Assembly (NCBI GenBank): GCA_049625305.1
Contig: JBMZVD010000115.1
Span: 1 to 6,225 of the forward strand
DNA length: 6,225 bases
Direction: 5' to 3'
Origin: Flavicella sp049625305
Lineage (GTDB): Bacteria > Bacteroidota > Bacteroidia > Flavobacteriales > Flavobacteriaceae
Translations under genes and position numbers: made by a program
Shown here: piece after piece, positions 1 through 6,181 of the stretch
Position numbering within the stretch: the stretch's first letter is position 1
Layout: the number at the start of each line of letters is the position of its first letter
The notes under the pieces: generated by a model
Seen by the model: only the letters and a program-made list of their open reading frames with translations
Told to the model about the DNA's origin: nothing
The model's database searches: none

Positions 1-87
1 TTACTTTTCCTTCCCTTGAATAAAATGAATTAAAGCTTTTTTTAGAGAAGCGCTATTTTTTTAAACAAAAGAACCTTCAGATTATTT
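1..87. other. Non-coding leader, no gene recognised
   Basis: This AT-rich stretch has two T-runs (near 37-43 and 55-62) and small self-complementary words (AAAGCTTT, AGCGCT). None forms a convincing hairpin. The minus strand is open for about 19 codons from position 60 to a stop at 1-3, but it has an in-frame stop just upstream and no start codon, so I do not call a gene. The stretch probably separates the cassette from whatever lies to the left. Confidence 0.5.
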
Positions 88-155
88 GTACATATGATTC
101 TCGTTTGATTCTCCCTTTTAATCAAAATTATTAATTGTATTTAAACTCCATTTTT
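88..155 (+). promoter_or_regulatory. Candidate promoter/leader of first fibre-like gene, shared with second paralogue
   Basis: This leader aligns over its whole length with the leader of the second paralogue (1587-1652). The shared parts are a GTAyATAyGATTC block at the left edge and an identical 11-base word, ATTATTAATTG, at 127-137, ending 18 bases before the ATG. A TTTG at 104-107 lies 21 bases upstream of TATTAATTG (129-137). This loosely resembles the Bacteroidota sigma-A pattern of a TTG-type -33 element and TAnnTTTG at -7, but the -7 match is imperfect. Conservation next to diverged sequence is the main argument for function. The promoter assignment itself is inference. Confidence 0.4.
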
Positions 156-1487
156 ATGAAAATTAAGGACAAACACTCAAAACAAACAGACAAAAATTTA
201 TTTCAGAATTGCATGCCTTACATTATATTCTTGTGCTTCATTAGCCAGGCTTTATCGCAACCTTGGGGAAGTTTATATGGAAATAAAGGGGATGTACATG
301 TAACTAACAAAGACAGATCCAATAAAAAAGCAGGATATGTAATCAGAGGAAATCAAGATGCTTGGTGGATTTATAAAAATGGACCTAATTTAGATTTTAA
401 CTTTGCAAATTCTACGGGTGATACTCATAGAGGTGTTATGGTAGCTAGAATAAATTCTTCTACTGGAGCAATCCACACTAAACACCGAGTAAAAGTCGGT
501 GCAGGTACTGGAAATGGTTTTGCTTTATGGGGTGGTGGTGATGGATATAAAATACATATGGGTAATACTAGTGAATACCATTACGGTGGTGTAACGGATT
601 TTGCTATAAAAACAAATATGGATGATCATGAAGGTAGAGGTTGGGTATGGGGCGCCAATAATCAAACACCCGTTGCCGCTTTGACAAATACGGGATCTTT
701 ACGATTAGCAGAAAATTTGCAAGTGAAGGAATTAGAAAGCTTTAATTTAATTGCAAATAAGAGAATAGTTGCAGATAATGTCATTTTATTTGGATCTGAC
801 TGCGGGTTAAATTTTTGGAATGATGATGAATCAAATTTTAAAATTAGTATGGGCTATGATGCATCCTATAGATATGGTGCTGTCACAAATAAATCTATAA
901 AGACAAAGATGTCTGGTCTTGGAAGAGGTTTTACCTGGGGTCACATGGATGAACCCCCTATTGCGTCTCTTTCAAATACTGGAATATTTCAAATAAAAAA
1001 TGATTTTATTGCAGAAGGTGATGCATATACAAAAAAAATGCATATTGGAGAGGAGGTGTCTAATGCGATTGACAATGTAAAATTAAGCATTGATGGGCGT
1101 TTGTATATCTCCGAAAATGATTCCAAAGGTGAAGGTTTTGACGATGTCACTCATAAAAATTATGAGGATTATTTAATATGGATAGAAGAGGGGGTTGCCA
1201 GCTCTAATCTTGCCCTTTCAAATGTTGATAATTGGCCAGATTATGTATTTGATTCCGAATACGAACTGCCGAGTTTGAAGCAAATTGAAAATACGATTCT
1301 TGAGAAAGGCCACCTACACACGATGCCTTCAGCGGAAGAGGTCGCTAAAAAGGGTTTTACCATCGGTGATATGACCAAGCGCATGCTACAAACTATTGAG
1401 GAATTGACCCTTCATATTATTTCTCAAGAAAATAAATTAGACGATTTACTCGCTAGATCAGAAGTCTTGATAGAAAAAACTAAGTAG
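156..1487 (+). CDS. Exported tail-fibre-like protein with coiled-coil C-terminus (paralogue A)
   Basis: This encodes a 443 aa secreted protein of unknown function. I chose the ATG at 156 over the in-frame TTG at 135 because its first 35 residues align without gaps with the N-terminus of the neighbouring paralogue. Residues 1-34 form a Sec signal peptide: a basic start, a hydrophobic core around residues 19-31, and cleavage at ALS|Q. Residues 35-118 form an N-terminal domain rich in Trp, Gly and Asn. Two related modules follow at 119-188 and 216-284. Each carries a K-I-x-MG ... Y-G-x-VT-x(3)-IKT ... GRG-x-x-WG ... A-x-L-x-NTG pattern, which suggests repeated beta-rich units. Residues 308-443 resemble the C-terminal module of many Bacteroidota tail-fibre-like proteins: VKLSIDGR, WPDYVF at 360, LPSLKQIE, GHLHTMPSAEEV, then IEELTLH and a coiled coil from about 407. 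That end probably trimerises or acts as a fibre-assembly segment, by analogy only. There is no T9SS sorting domain and no lipobox. It could be a surface adhesin or an envelope fibre. A phage tail fibre is less likely because of the signal peptide. Confidence 0.88.
   Translation: MKIKDKHSKQTDKNLFQNCMPYIIFLCFISQALSQPWGSLYGNKGDVHVTNKDRSNKKAGYVIRGNQDAWWIYKNGPNLDFNFANSTGDTHRGVMVARINSSTGAIHTKHRVKVGAGTGNGFALWGGGDGYKIHMGNTSEYHYGGVTDFAIKTNMDDHEGRGWVWGANNQTPVAALTNTGSLRLAENLQVKELESFNLIANKRIVADNVILFGSDCGLNFWNDDESNFKISMGYDASYRYGAVTNKSIKTKMSGLGRGFTWGHMDEPPIASLSNTGIFQIKNDFIAEGDAYTKKMHIGEEVSNAIDNVKLSIDGRLYISENDSKGEGFDDVTHKNYEDYLIWIEEGVASSNLALSNVDNWPDYVFDSEYELPSLKQIENTILEKGHLHTMPSAEEVAKKGFTIGDMTKRMLQTIEELTLHIISQENKLDDLLARSEVLIEKTK
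510..719 (+). repeat. Fibre module A1 (first internal repeat of paralogue A)
   Basis: Residues 119-188 of the first fibre-like protein. The module begins GNGFALWGGGD and carries YKIHMGN, YHYGGVTDFAIKT, GRGWVWG and PVAALTNTG. It matches the second module (residues 216-284) by pattern only, so the internal duplication is old. Its first 117 bases, in contrast, are almost identical to the paralogue's copy at 2007-2123. Confidence 0.75.
801..1007 (+). repeat. Fibre module A2 (second internal repeat of paralogue A)
   Basis: Residues 216-284 repeat the first module's landmarks: FKISMGY for YKIHMGN, YRYGAVTNKSIKT for YHYGGVTDFAIKT, GRGFTWG for GRGWVWG, and PIASLSNTG for PVAALTNTG. Its first three quarters differ strongly from the equivalent module of the neighbouring paralogue. 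The last part (957-1021) is nearly identical to it. Confidence 0.75.
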
Positions 1488-1586
1488 TATTATACGCGTA
1501 CCATTTATTTTAGTGTATACTTCTCACATATAAGTGTCCTCCCAACAACCGTATTTCTTTTACAAAATTAGGAGTAAAAGTTGCTC

Positions 1587-1652
1587 GTATATACGATTCC
1601 CTTGAATGTAGCCCCTTTATTATAATTATTAATTGAACTAAAAAATATTATC
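1587..1652 (+). promoter_or_regulatory. Candidate promoter/leader of second fibre-like gene, duplicated from the first
   Basis: This is the counterpart of 88-155. The 11-base word ATTATTAATTG recurs at 1625-1635, ending 17 bases before the ATG. A TTG at 1602-1604 lies 22 bases upstream of TATTAATTG (1627-1635), almost the same spacing as in the first leader. The rest of the intergenic gap (1488-1586) shows no clear similarity to the first leader and no convincing terminator. An own promoter for the second gene is plausible but not proven. Confidence 0.4.
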
Positions 1653-2987
1653 ATGGAATTAGTAAAAAAACACTTAAAACAAACAATAAACATTTTATTT
1701 AGGAAATGTATGCCTTTTATTTTATTTATATGTTTCATTAGCCAAGCTTTGGCACAACCTTGGGGAGATTTATATGGAAATACCGGAGATATATATGTTA
1801 CTAACAAAGACAGATCCGATAGAAAAGCAGGGTATGTAATCAGAGGAAATCAAAATGCTTGGTGGATTTATAAAAATGGAACAAGTTTAGATTTTAACTT
1901 TGCAAGTACTACGGGTGATACTGATAGAGGTAATTTGGTAGTTAAAATAAATCCGAATGAAGGGGCAATCTTCGCTGACAAACGAGTTAAAGTCGGTCCA
2001 GGTAATGGAAATGGTTTTGCTTTATGGGGTGGTGGTGATGCATATAAAATACATATGGGTAATACTAGTGAATACCATTACGGTGGTGTAACGGATTTTG
2101 CTATAAAAACAAATATGGATGATGATAATGAAGGTAGAGGTTGGGTATGGGGCGCCAAGAATAAAACACCCGTTGCCGCTTTGACAAATTCGGGGTCTTT
2201 ACGATTAAAAGAAAATTTGCATATCTGTGGTGAAACAACTGTTGACAATGAAATGATTGTAGGCTCAACTTTAAGGGCTAAAGATATAAAAGTAAATGCA
2301 GGTGTTTATAACGGTTATGCGTTCGATAACTCTTATTACAATAAAATCTATATGGGATATGGTAATGAATTCAATTATGGTGCCGTCACTGCTTCTTCTA
2401 TAAAGACAAGTATTCAATCTTATGATTCAGGGTATACATGGGGTGTAAAAGGTGAAGAACCTATTGCGTCTCTTTCAAATACTGGAATATTTCAAATAAA
2501 AGATGATTTTATTGCAGAAGGTGAAATGTATGTAAAAGAACTACATGTCGGAGAGGAGATGCAAAATAAGATCGATAATGTAAAGCTAAGTGTGGACGGA
2601 CGTGTGTATGTCTCAGAAAGAGGTAGTAAGGGTAGAGGTCTTTTAGAAGTTGAAGATAATTCAAACTATGATGACTATTTATTGTGGGTAGAAGAGGGGG
2701 TTGCCAGTGTCGATTTTGCCCTAGCACCAGTTGATGAATGGCCTGACTATGTGTTTGATTCCGAATACAAATTGCCAAGTTTGAAGCAAGTTGAAAATAC
2801 GATTCTTGAGAAAGGACACTTGCATACTATGCCTTCAGCTGAAGAAGTTGATAAAAAAGGTTTTGTAGTCAGTGATATAACCAAGCGTTTGTTGCAAACT
2901 ATCGAGGAATTGACGCTGCATACCATTGCACAAGAAAAGAAAATAGATGTTTTACGTGCTAGATTGAAAGATTTAGAAGAAGAATAA
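1653..2987 (+). CDS. Exported tail-fibre-like protein with coiled-coil C-terminus (paralogue B)
   Basis: This 444 aa protein is a tandem paralogue of the gene just upstream and has the same architecture. Residues 1-34 are a signal peptide (KK/RK-rich start, hydrophobic FILFICFISQALA, cleavage at ALA|Q). The N-terminal domain covers 35-118. Module 1 is at 119-189 (YHYGGVTDFAIKT, GRGWVWG) and module 2 at 220-286 (FNYGAVTASSIKT, GYTWG, PIASLSNTG). Residues 311-444 are the tail-fibre-like C-terminus, with VKLSVDGR, WPDYVF at 363, GHLHTMPSAEEV, IEELTLH and a terminal coiled coil ending in a Glu-rich tail. The ATG at 1653 fits the conserved signal peptide. Similarity to the first copy is very uneven: almost identical at DNA level through module 1, strongly diverged over about residues 190-268, then near-identical again. 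This points to module exchange or gene conversion. I infer a surface or envelope fibre that could pair or alternate with its neighbour; no activity can be read from the sequence. Confidence 0.88.
   Translation: MELVKKHLKQTINILFRKCMPFILFICFISQALAQPWGDLYGNTGDIYVTNKDRSDRKAGYVIRGNQNAWWIYKNGTSLDFNFASTTGDTDRGNLVVKINPNEGAIFADKRVKVGPGNGNGFALWGGGDAYKIHMGNTSEYHYGGVTDFAIKTNMDDDNEGRGWVWGAKNKTPVAALTNSGSLRLKENLHICGETTVDNEMIVGSTLRAKDIKVNAGVYNGYAFDNSYYNKIYMGYGNEFNYGAVTASSIKTSIQSYDSGYTWGVKGEEPIASLSNTGIFQIKDDFIAEGEMYVKELHVGEEMQNKIDNVKLSVDGRVYVSERGSKGRGLLEVEDNSNYDDYLLWVEEGVASVDFALAPVDEWPDYVFDSEYKLPSLKQVENTILEKGHLHTMPSAEEVDKKGFVVSDITKRLLQTIEELTLHTIAQEKKIDVLRARLKDLEEE
2007..2219 (+). repeat. Fibre module B1 (first internal repeat of paralogue B)
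   Basis: Residues 119-189 of the second fibre-like protein. Its first 117 bases (2007-2123) match 510-626 with a single substitution, which changes Gly131 to Ala, so silent positions are conserved too. Just after that block it has one extra codon (DDDNEGRG against DDHEGRG in the first copy). Confidence 0.8.
2310..2510 (+). repeat. Fibre module B2 (second internal repeat of paralogue B)
   Basis: Residues 220-286 keep the landmarks KIYMGYG, FNYGAVTASSIKT, GYTWG and PIASLSNTG. The start of the module is unlike its counterpart in the first paralogue. The 65 bases at 2460-2524 match 957-1021 with one difference, so the join between variable and constant sequence falls close to the PIASLSNTG segment. 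Confidence 0.75.
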
Positions 2988-3000
2988 TCATTATTTCACC

Positions 3001-3023
3001 TATTGAATAAGACGTTATTAATA
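3001..3023 (+). other. AT-only hairpin between paralogue B and the T9SS cargo gene
   Basis: Arms 3001-3010 and 3015-3023 can form nine A-T pairs with one bulged G (3005) around a GACG tetraloop. The stem contains no G-C pairs and no U-run follows, so it is not a classical terminator. It may be an RNA processing or stability element, or chance in AT-rich DNA. Confidence 0.25.
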
Positions 3024-3060
3024 GCTTTAACCAATAGCTCACTTTAACAATAGAACTGTT

Positions 3061-4227
3061 ATGAAAAAACAACTAGGGATAATTTTACTATTGAACAGTT
3101 TGTTTTTGGTTTCTCAAAACCCAAATCAGCTTGACTTGCAATTTACAATGGCATTGGAATTTGACAGATCTGATGCACTTGCTTATGATCATATTAAGGA
3201 TGAAAGTTTTGGAATCCAAGAGCAACAGGGTATAGCAATACATAAAAAGTATGAATATGGAAGAGATAATGGATATTTGACTTTTTGGGATTGGGATACA
3301 ACGGATTATAAAAACTTTCCAAATCGTCAAAATGGGAGCCTCATTTTTAAAGACAATATGAGGGCCACTTTTGCAGATGCCTTGGATATTAGTGGAGATA
3401 CTGGATATACGCTAATGATTAAAGTACACTCAGGAGAAGGTTTTAGAGATTATTATGTGGGAGAAAGGTACTTGTTTTGGATAAAAGATACCCATGAACG
3501 TATTATATATGGCTTAAAACGAGTCAATTCCAAACTAGTTTTTCACCGATACACTCGAGATCCTTTGGATGGTCTTATCAATGGTACTTGGGAGTTTGAT
3601 TTATGGGACCCCACCCAATTCAAAGTGAAAAAAATGAGTAACTATGCCTTGTTTATTTCCGTTACCAAAGATTTGTTTCGAGTCTTTGTAAAATCTAATA
3701 CACATGGAGAGTTGTATGAGACAACTACCAAGGAATTGGTCTATTTAGGCGGTCAAGCTATCTATACGAATGAAGTAGGTAGTATAGGTTTCGGCTCTCC
3801 TGACTCAAATGAACGATTACCCGCTATGTATCAAATAGATTATTTTAGAATTCTTAAAGGATGTTATGATTTTGATACTTTGGAGGAGATTTATATAAAA
3901 ACAGAACACGCTGCCTTTGAAACATTAATAGCTGATAGGAAGATTCATAGAAAGAAAGAATTAAAGGAAGCTAAAGTTGTGTTTCCCAACCCTTATATCA
4001 ACTCTGAGTCTTTATTTGTAGCTATTAAGGTTGACAAACCTGGTACAGTTCGCGTTGAAATACAAGATTTATTTGGAATTGTAAAGCATGCTAAAAGTGT
4101 TGTTTTTGAAAAAGGAATTTTATCTAAACAAGTACCTCTCAAACTTAGTGGTTTGAAAAAGGGAGTATACATTGTTAAGATTATTGAGCAAAACAAAGTG
4201 AGTAGTCATGAACTTATTGTTCCTTAA
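3061..4227 (+). CDS. T9SS cargo protein with probable LamG/concanavalin A-like domain
   Basis: This 388 aa protein is exported by Sec and then passed through the outer membrane by the type IX secretion system. Residues 1-19 are a short signal peptide (MKKQLG, hydrophobic IILLLNSLFLV, cleavage near VS|Q). Residues about 25-268 are beta-rich with many aromatics and end in QIDYFRILKG. This resembles the last strand of LamG/concanavalin A-like jelly rolls, so a carbohydrate- or surface-binding domain is likely, though no catalytic residues can be assigned. A charged linker (about 270-304) leads to residues 305-388, a type-A sorting domain: VVFPNPY, VRVEIQDLFGIV, a G-[IV]-L-S-K-Q turn, LSGLKKGVYIVKI, and a terminal HELIV strand. 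In this family the domain targets cargo to T9SS and is usually cleaved, with many cargos anchored to the surface. The gene starts 73 bp after the fibre-like pair on the same strand. The sorting domain is certain; the jelly roll is an inference from pattern. Confidence 0.9.
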   Translation: MKKQLGIILLLNSLFLVSQNPNQLDLQFTMALEFDRSDALAYDHIKDESFGIQEQQGIAIHKKYEYGRDNGYLTFWDWDTTDYKNFPNRQNGSLIFKDNMRATFADALDISGDTGYTLMIKVHSGEGFRDYYVGERYLFWIKDTHERIIYGLKRVNSKLVFHRYTRDPLDGLINGTWEFDLWDPTQFKVKKMSNYALFISVTKDLFRVFVKSNTHGELYETTTKELVYLGGQAIYTNEVGSIGFGSPDSNERLPAMYQIDYFRILKGCYDFDTLEEIYIKTEHAAFETLIADRKIHRKKELKEAKVVFPNPYINSESLFVAIKVDKPGTVRVEIQDLFGIVKHAKSVVFEKGILSKQVPLKLSGLKKGVYIVKIIEQNKVSSHELIVP

Positions 4228-4252
4228 ACATTAAATGGAAATTAGAAGTAAA

Positions 4253-4275
4253 TATCACACATGATATATGTGATA
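4253..4275. promoter_or_regulatory. 23-bp imperfect palindrome upstream of the GDPD-like gene
   Basis: An inverted repeat sits in the 74-bp gap, 26 bases before the ATG. The arms TATCACA (4253-4259) and TGTGATA (4269-4275) are perfectly complementary. Inside them are one C-A mismatch, two further pairs and one G-T wobble, around a central A. No T-run follows, so it is not a rho-independent terminator. It could be an operator for a dimeric regulator, or a transcript hairpin. The half-sites are in the opposite order to a CRP site (TGTGA-N6-TCACA), so I do not assign it to CRP. Confidence 0.45.
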
Positions 4276-4301
4276 GTCCTTGAAAATGCAAATTAAAATA
4301 T

Positions 4302-6011
4302 ATGTGGAAATCAAAGAAAAATAGAATACTATGTATCTTTCTTTTTTTATTTGCAAAACTACCAGCAAGAGCACCTTTAAAATACTTCGAAGAATACAAT
4401 TCGAAGCATCGAAGTAAAGTTGTTTTCAATGAAGATGATAATTCAGTTACCGTCATTGGGAGTCATGTGTTTGTGATGAACCTTCTCTTAGTAGCTGAAA
4501 ATATTGATGAGATACTAGGCTTTGATAACAAGCAGCCAATTGTCCCTCGTGGTTATGGAATTAAGGTCAGAGATGTGTCAAACAGTACCCATTTAAGATC
4601 TCCACAGACACATGTGCCAGAGAAAAAGGACGGAGCTGTTTTAGAGGTGTTTTTTGTAGATAAAATCCGTAAATCGATCACTTCAAACCCTTTGTTTTAT
4701 GGTGTTTTTGCCACACAAAACGTTGATTATTACCAATCTAGTTATTGGAAAGTAGCTTCAAAGAAATTTAAAAATGCAGTGTACTCCAACGATTTGAGAG
4801 TTAGTTTGCTATCACAGAAAGTTCGGCAGTCTAAATTTTTTAGCCAAGAAGGACAAGAGGTTGTATATCCTGTGTCTATAAAACTTACCCTAAAAAACTG
4901 TACACTCACTTCGTTGTCTATACCTGCGTTGGGAGAGTTCAGCTTTTTAGAACTTCTCAAAATGTATGAAAGAAAGGAATACAATAACTTTAAAACACTA
5001 TTGCAATACCCCGATCAATTTGACTACACATTTGTTGTGGCTGAAGGTGGGCTTTGGGGAGAAAAGCATGGTAAAAATACCTTAACTGCTTTTGAAAATG
5101 CGATTGCAGTAGGTGCGGACATACTTCAAGTTGATGTGCGACTTACCGCTGATAATTTTATCGTTGCTTGCAGTGGTACTTATTTAGAACGTTGGTACGA
5201 TATCGCTGATTTGACCCAACAAAAAGGAATACCACCCGAGTCGTTAAAAATAAATCACATCACAAAAGAGGAGTTTTTAGCACTTCAGGTAAAAAATAAA
5301 AATGGAAAAATAGTAAACAATAAATACCCCTGTACGCTAGAAGAAATCTTTGATAGATTTCCTCTGAGATTACTGCAATTGAATCATTTTGACGACAGAT
5401 TTCAAATCAATGGCATTGCTAAAGATATAAATACCGTTCAGCTACAACAAATAATGAAGGCGCAGCATTTTTTAATGTACTACATCAAAAATACAGGCAT
5501 AGAAAATGTGTTGAACATGCAAATACCCCTTAAAGAGTACCAAGGAGGTACCTTCTTTTCACCACAGGGATATATCAGTCAGGTAAACACTTTCAATGCC
5601 ACAAATTATACTGTTTCAGATTTTAACCCCTATTGCGTATTGGATGAAAACCTATATTCAAGCCATTATGCTACCTATTTAGAGTGGGTTTCTGTTGCCA
5701 ACCGTATTGAGAACAATTTCAAGTACGACAATGATTTCTTATTGGACAATGAATTAGTTAACATGCTTTCGTTATTCAATGTAGGAATTTATAGTTTGTA
5801 CGCAGACCATCCTGAAGGTAGATCCTATACAGATAGTTATGGGAATCATAAAATTTTTAGTTACCAACCCGATAGAGCCTATCTCAAACCTTCAGCAGAT
5901 GATGAAGTTACTTCTATTGACAATAGAGGAAATTTAGATTGGCTTGTAGAAAAGGGAATGATAAATGCTATCACAACACCACGACCCCGATATGGTCGTA
6001 AAGTTTCTTGA
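4302..6011 (+). CDS. Exported protein with degenerate GDPD-like (pseudoenzyme) TIM barrel
   Basis: This encodes a 569 aa protein. Residues 1-24 form a signal peptide (KSKKNR, hydrophobic ILCIFLFLF, cleavage at ARA|P). Residues 25-243 are an unrecognised, probably beta-rich domain. Residues 244-569 follow the glycerophosphodiester phosphodiesterase fold. NTLTAFENAIAVGAD (259-273) matches the ENTLAAF...GAD segment, QVDVRLTADN (276-285) matches ELDVxLTKDG, YPCTLEEIFDRFP matches PtLeEvL, and LVEKGMINAITTPRP (548-562) matches the closing GvdgiiTDyP strand. The functional residues are mostly changed. The HRG site reads E248-G249-G250, the Glu of ENT is K258, the first metal-binding Glu is Q276, the second catalytic His is C290, the third metal ligand is Q359, and the final TD is T558-T559. 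Only D278 of the metal site remains. Hydrolysis of glycerophosphodiesters is therefore unlikely; a binding role is inferred. H256 lies nearby and could in principle substitute. The gene follows the T9SS cargo gene by 74 bp but has no sorting domain itself. Confidence 0.87.
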   Translation: MWKSKKNRILCIFLFLFAKLPARAPLKYFEEYNSKHRSKVVFNEDDNSVTVIGSHVFVMNLLLVAENIDEILGFDNKQPIVPRGYGIKVRDVSNSTHLRSPQTHVPEKKDGAVLEVFFVDKIRKSITSNPLFYGVFATQNVDYYQSSYWKVASKKFKNAVYSNDLRVSLLSQKVRQSKFFSQEGQEVVYPVSIKLTLKNCTLTSLSIPALGEFSFLELLKMYERKEYNNFKTLLQYPDQFDYTFVVAEGGLWGEKHGKNTLTAFENAIAVGADILQVDVRLTADNFIVACSGTYLERWYDIADLTQQKGIPPESLKINHITKEEFLALQVKNKNGKIVNNKYPCTLEEIFDRFPLRLLQLNHFDDRFQINGIAKDINTVQLQQIMKAQHFLMYYIKNTGIENVLNMQIPLKEYQGGTFFSPQGYISQVNTFNATNYTVSDFNPYCVLDENLYSSHYATYLEWVSVANRIENNFKYDNDFLLDNELVNMLSLFNVGIYSLYADHPEGRSYTDSYGNHKIFSYQPDRAYLKPSADDEVTSIDNRGNLDWLVEKGMINAITTPRPRYGRKVS

Positions 6012-6087
6012 GTCATTAGGACAACGCAATAGACTAGATTCATATGGAATCGCACCAGATTAAAATGAAAGAGAAAATAAATTGAAA

Positions 6088-6116
6088 CTAGGAGTATTAT
6101 AAAAATAGACTCTTAG
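6088..6116 (+). terminator. Weak candidate terminator after the GDPD-like gene
   Basis: Arms CTAGGAGT (6088-6095) and ACTCTTAG (6109-6116) form an 8-bp stem with one G-T wobble and a 13-nt loop, followed by ATTTTAAT. The stem is short and the T-tract broken, so this is tentative. Its place, about 75 bp after the stop and ahead of the next possible gene, fits an end of the transcription unit. The rest of the 170-bp spacer (6012-6181) shows nothing else I can name. Confidence 0.35.
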
Positions 6117-6181
6117 ATTTTAATAAAAAGTAGTAAAGTCCCGCCACTTATTTGATTATCAACACAATAAATAAAAAAGGG

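Noticed and set aside
1..60. Minus-strand open stretch ending in a stop at 1-3, as if the tail of a gene
   Set aside because: It is only about 19 codons, has an in-frame stop immediately upstream and no start codon, so it is not supportable as a gene or remnant.
135..155. In-frame TTG start seven codons upstream of the first fibre-like gene
   Set aside because: The ATG at 156 gives an N-terminus that aligns residue for residue with the paralogue, and the TTG overlaps the conserved ATTATTAATTG box.
1491..1519. Hairpin/terminator after the first fibre-like gene (TATAC ... GTATA)
   Set aside because: The stem is only five base pairs with a loop of 18 and no T-run follows.
156..2987. Prophage tail-fibre genes
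   Set aside because: Both products carry Sec signal peptides and no tail, capsid, integrase or lysis genes are in the window; only the C-terminal module is phage-like.
3001..3060. Promoter of the T9SS cargo gene (TTG at 3003-3005, TAGCTTTA at about 3022-3029)
   Set aside because: The -7-like match is imperfect, the spacing is short, and such words are frequent in AT-rich DNA; there is no duplicated copy to support it.
4253..4275. CRP-like operator
   Set aside because: The half-sites are in reverse order (TCACA then TGTGA) relative to the CRP consensus.
1568..4984. Several minus-strand open frames of 67-89 codons (for example 2509-2778 and 4742-4984)
   Set aside because: All lie mainly opposite well-supported + strand genes, show no recognisable domain and have the composition of antisense frames.
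4302..6011. Active glycerophosphodiester phosphodiesterase
   Set aside because: Both catalytic histidines and most metal ligands are replaced, so an enzymatic label would mislead.
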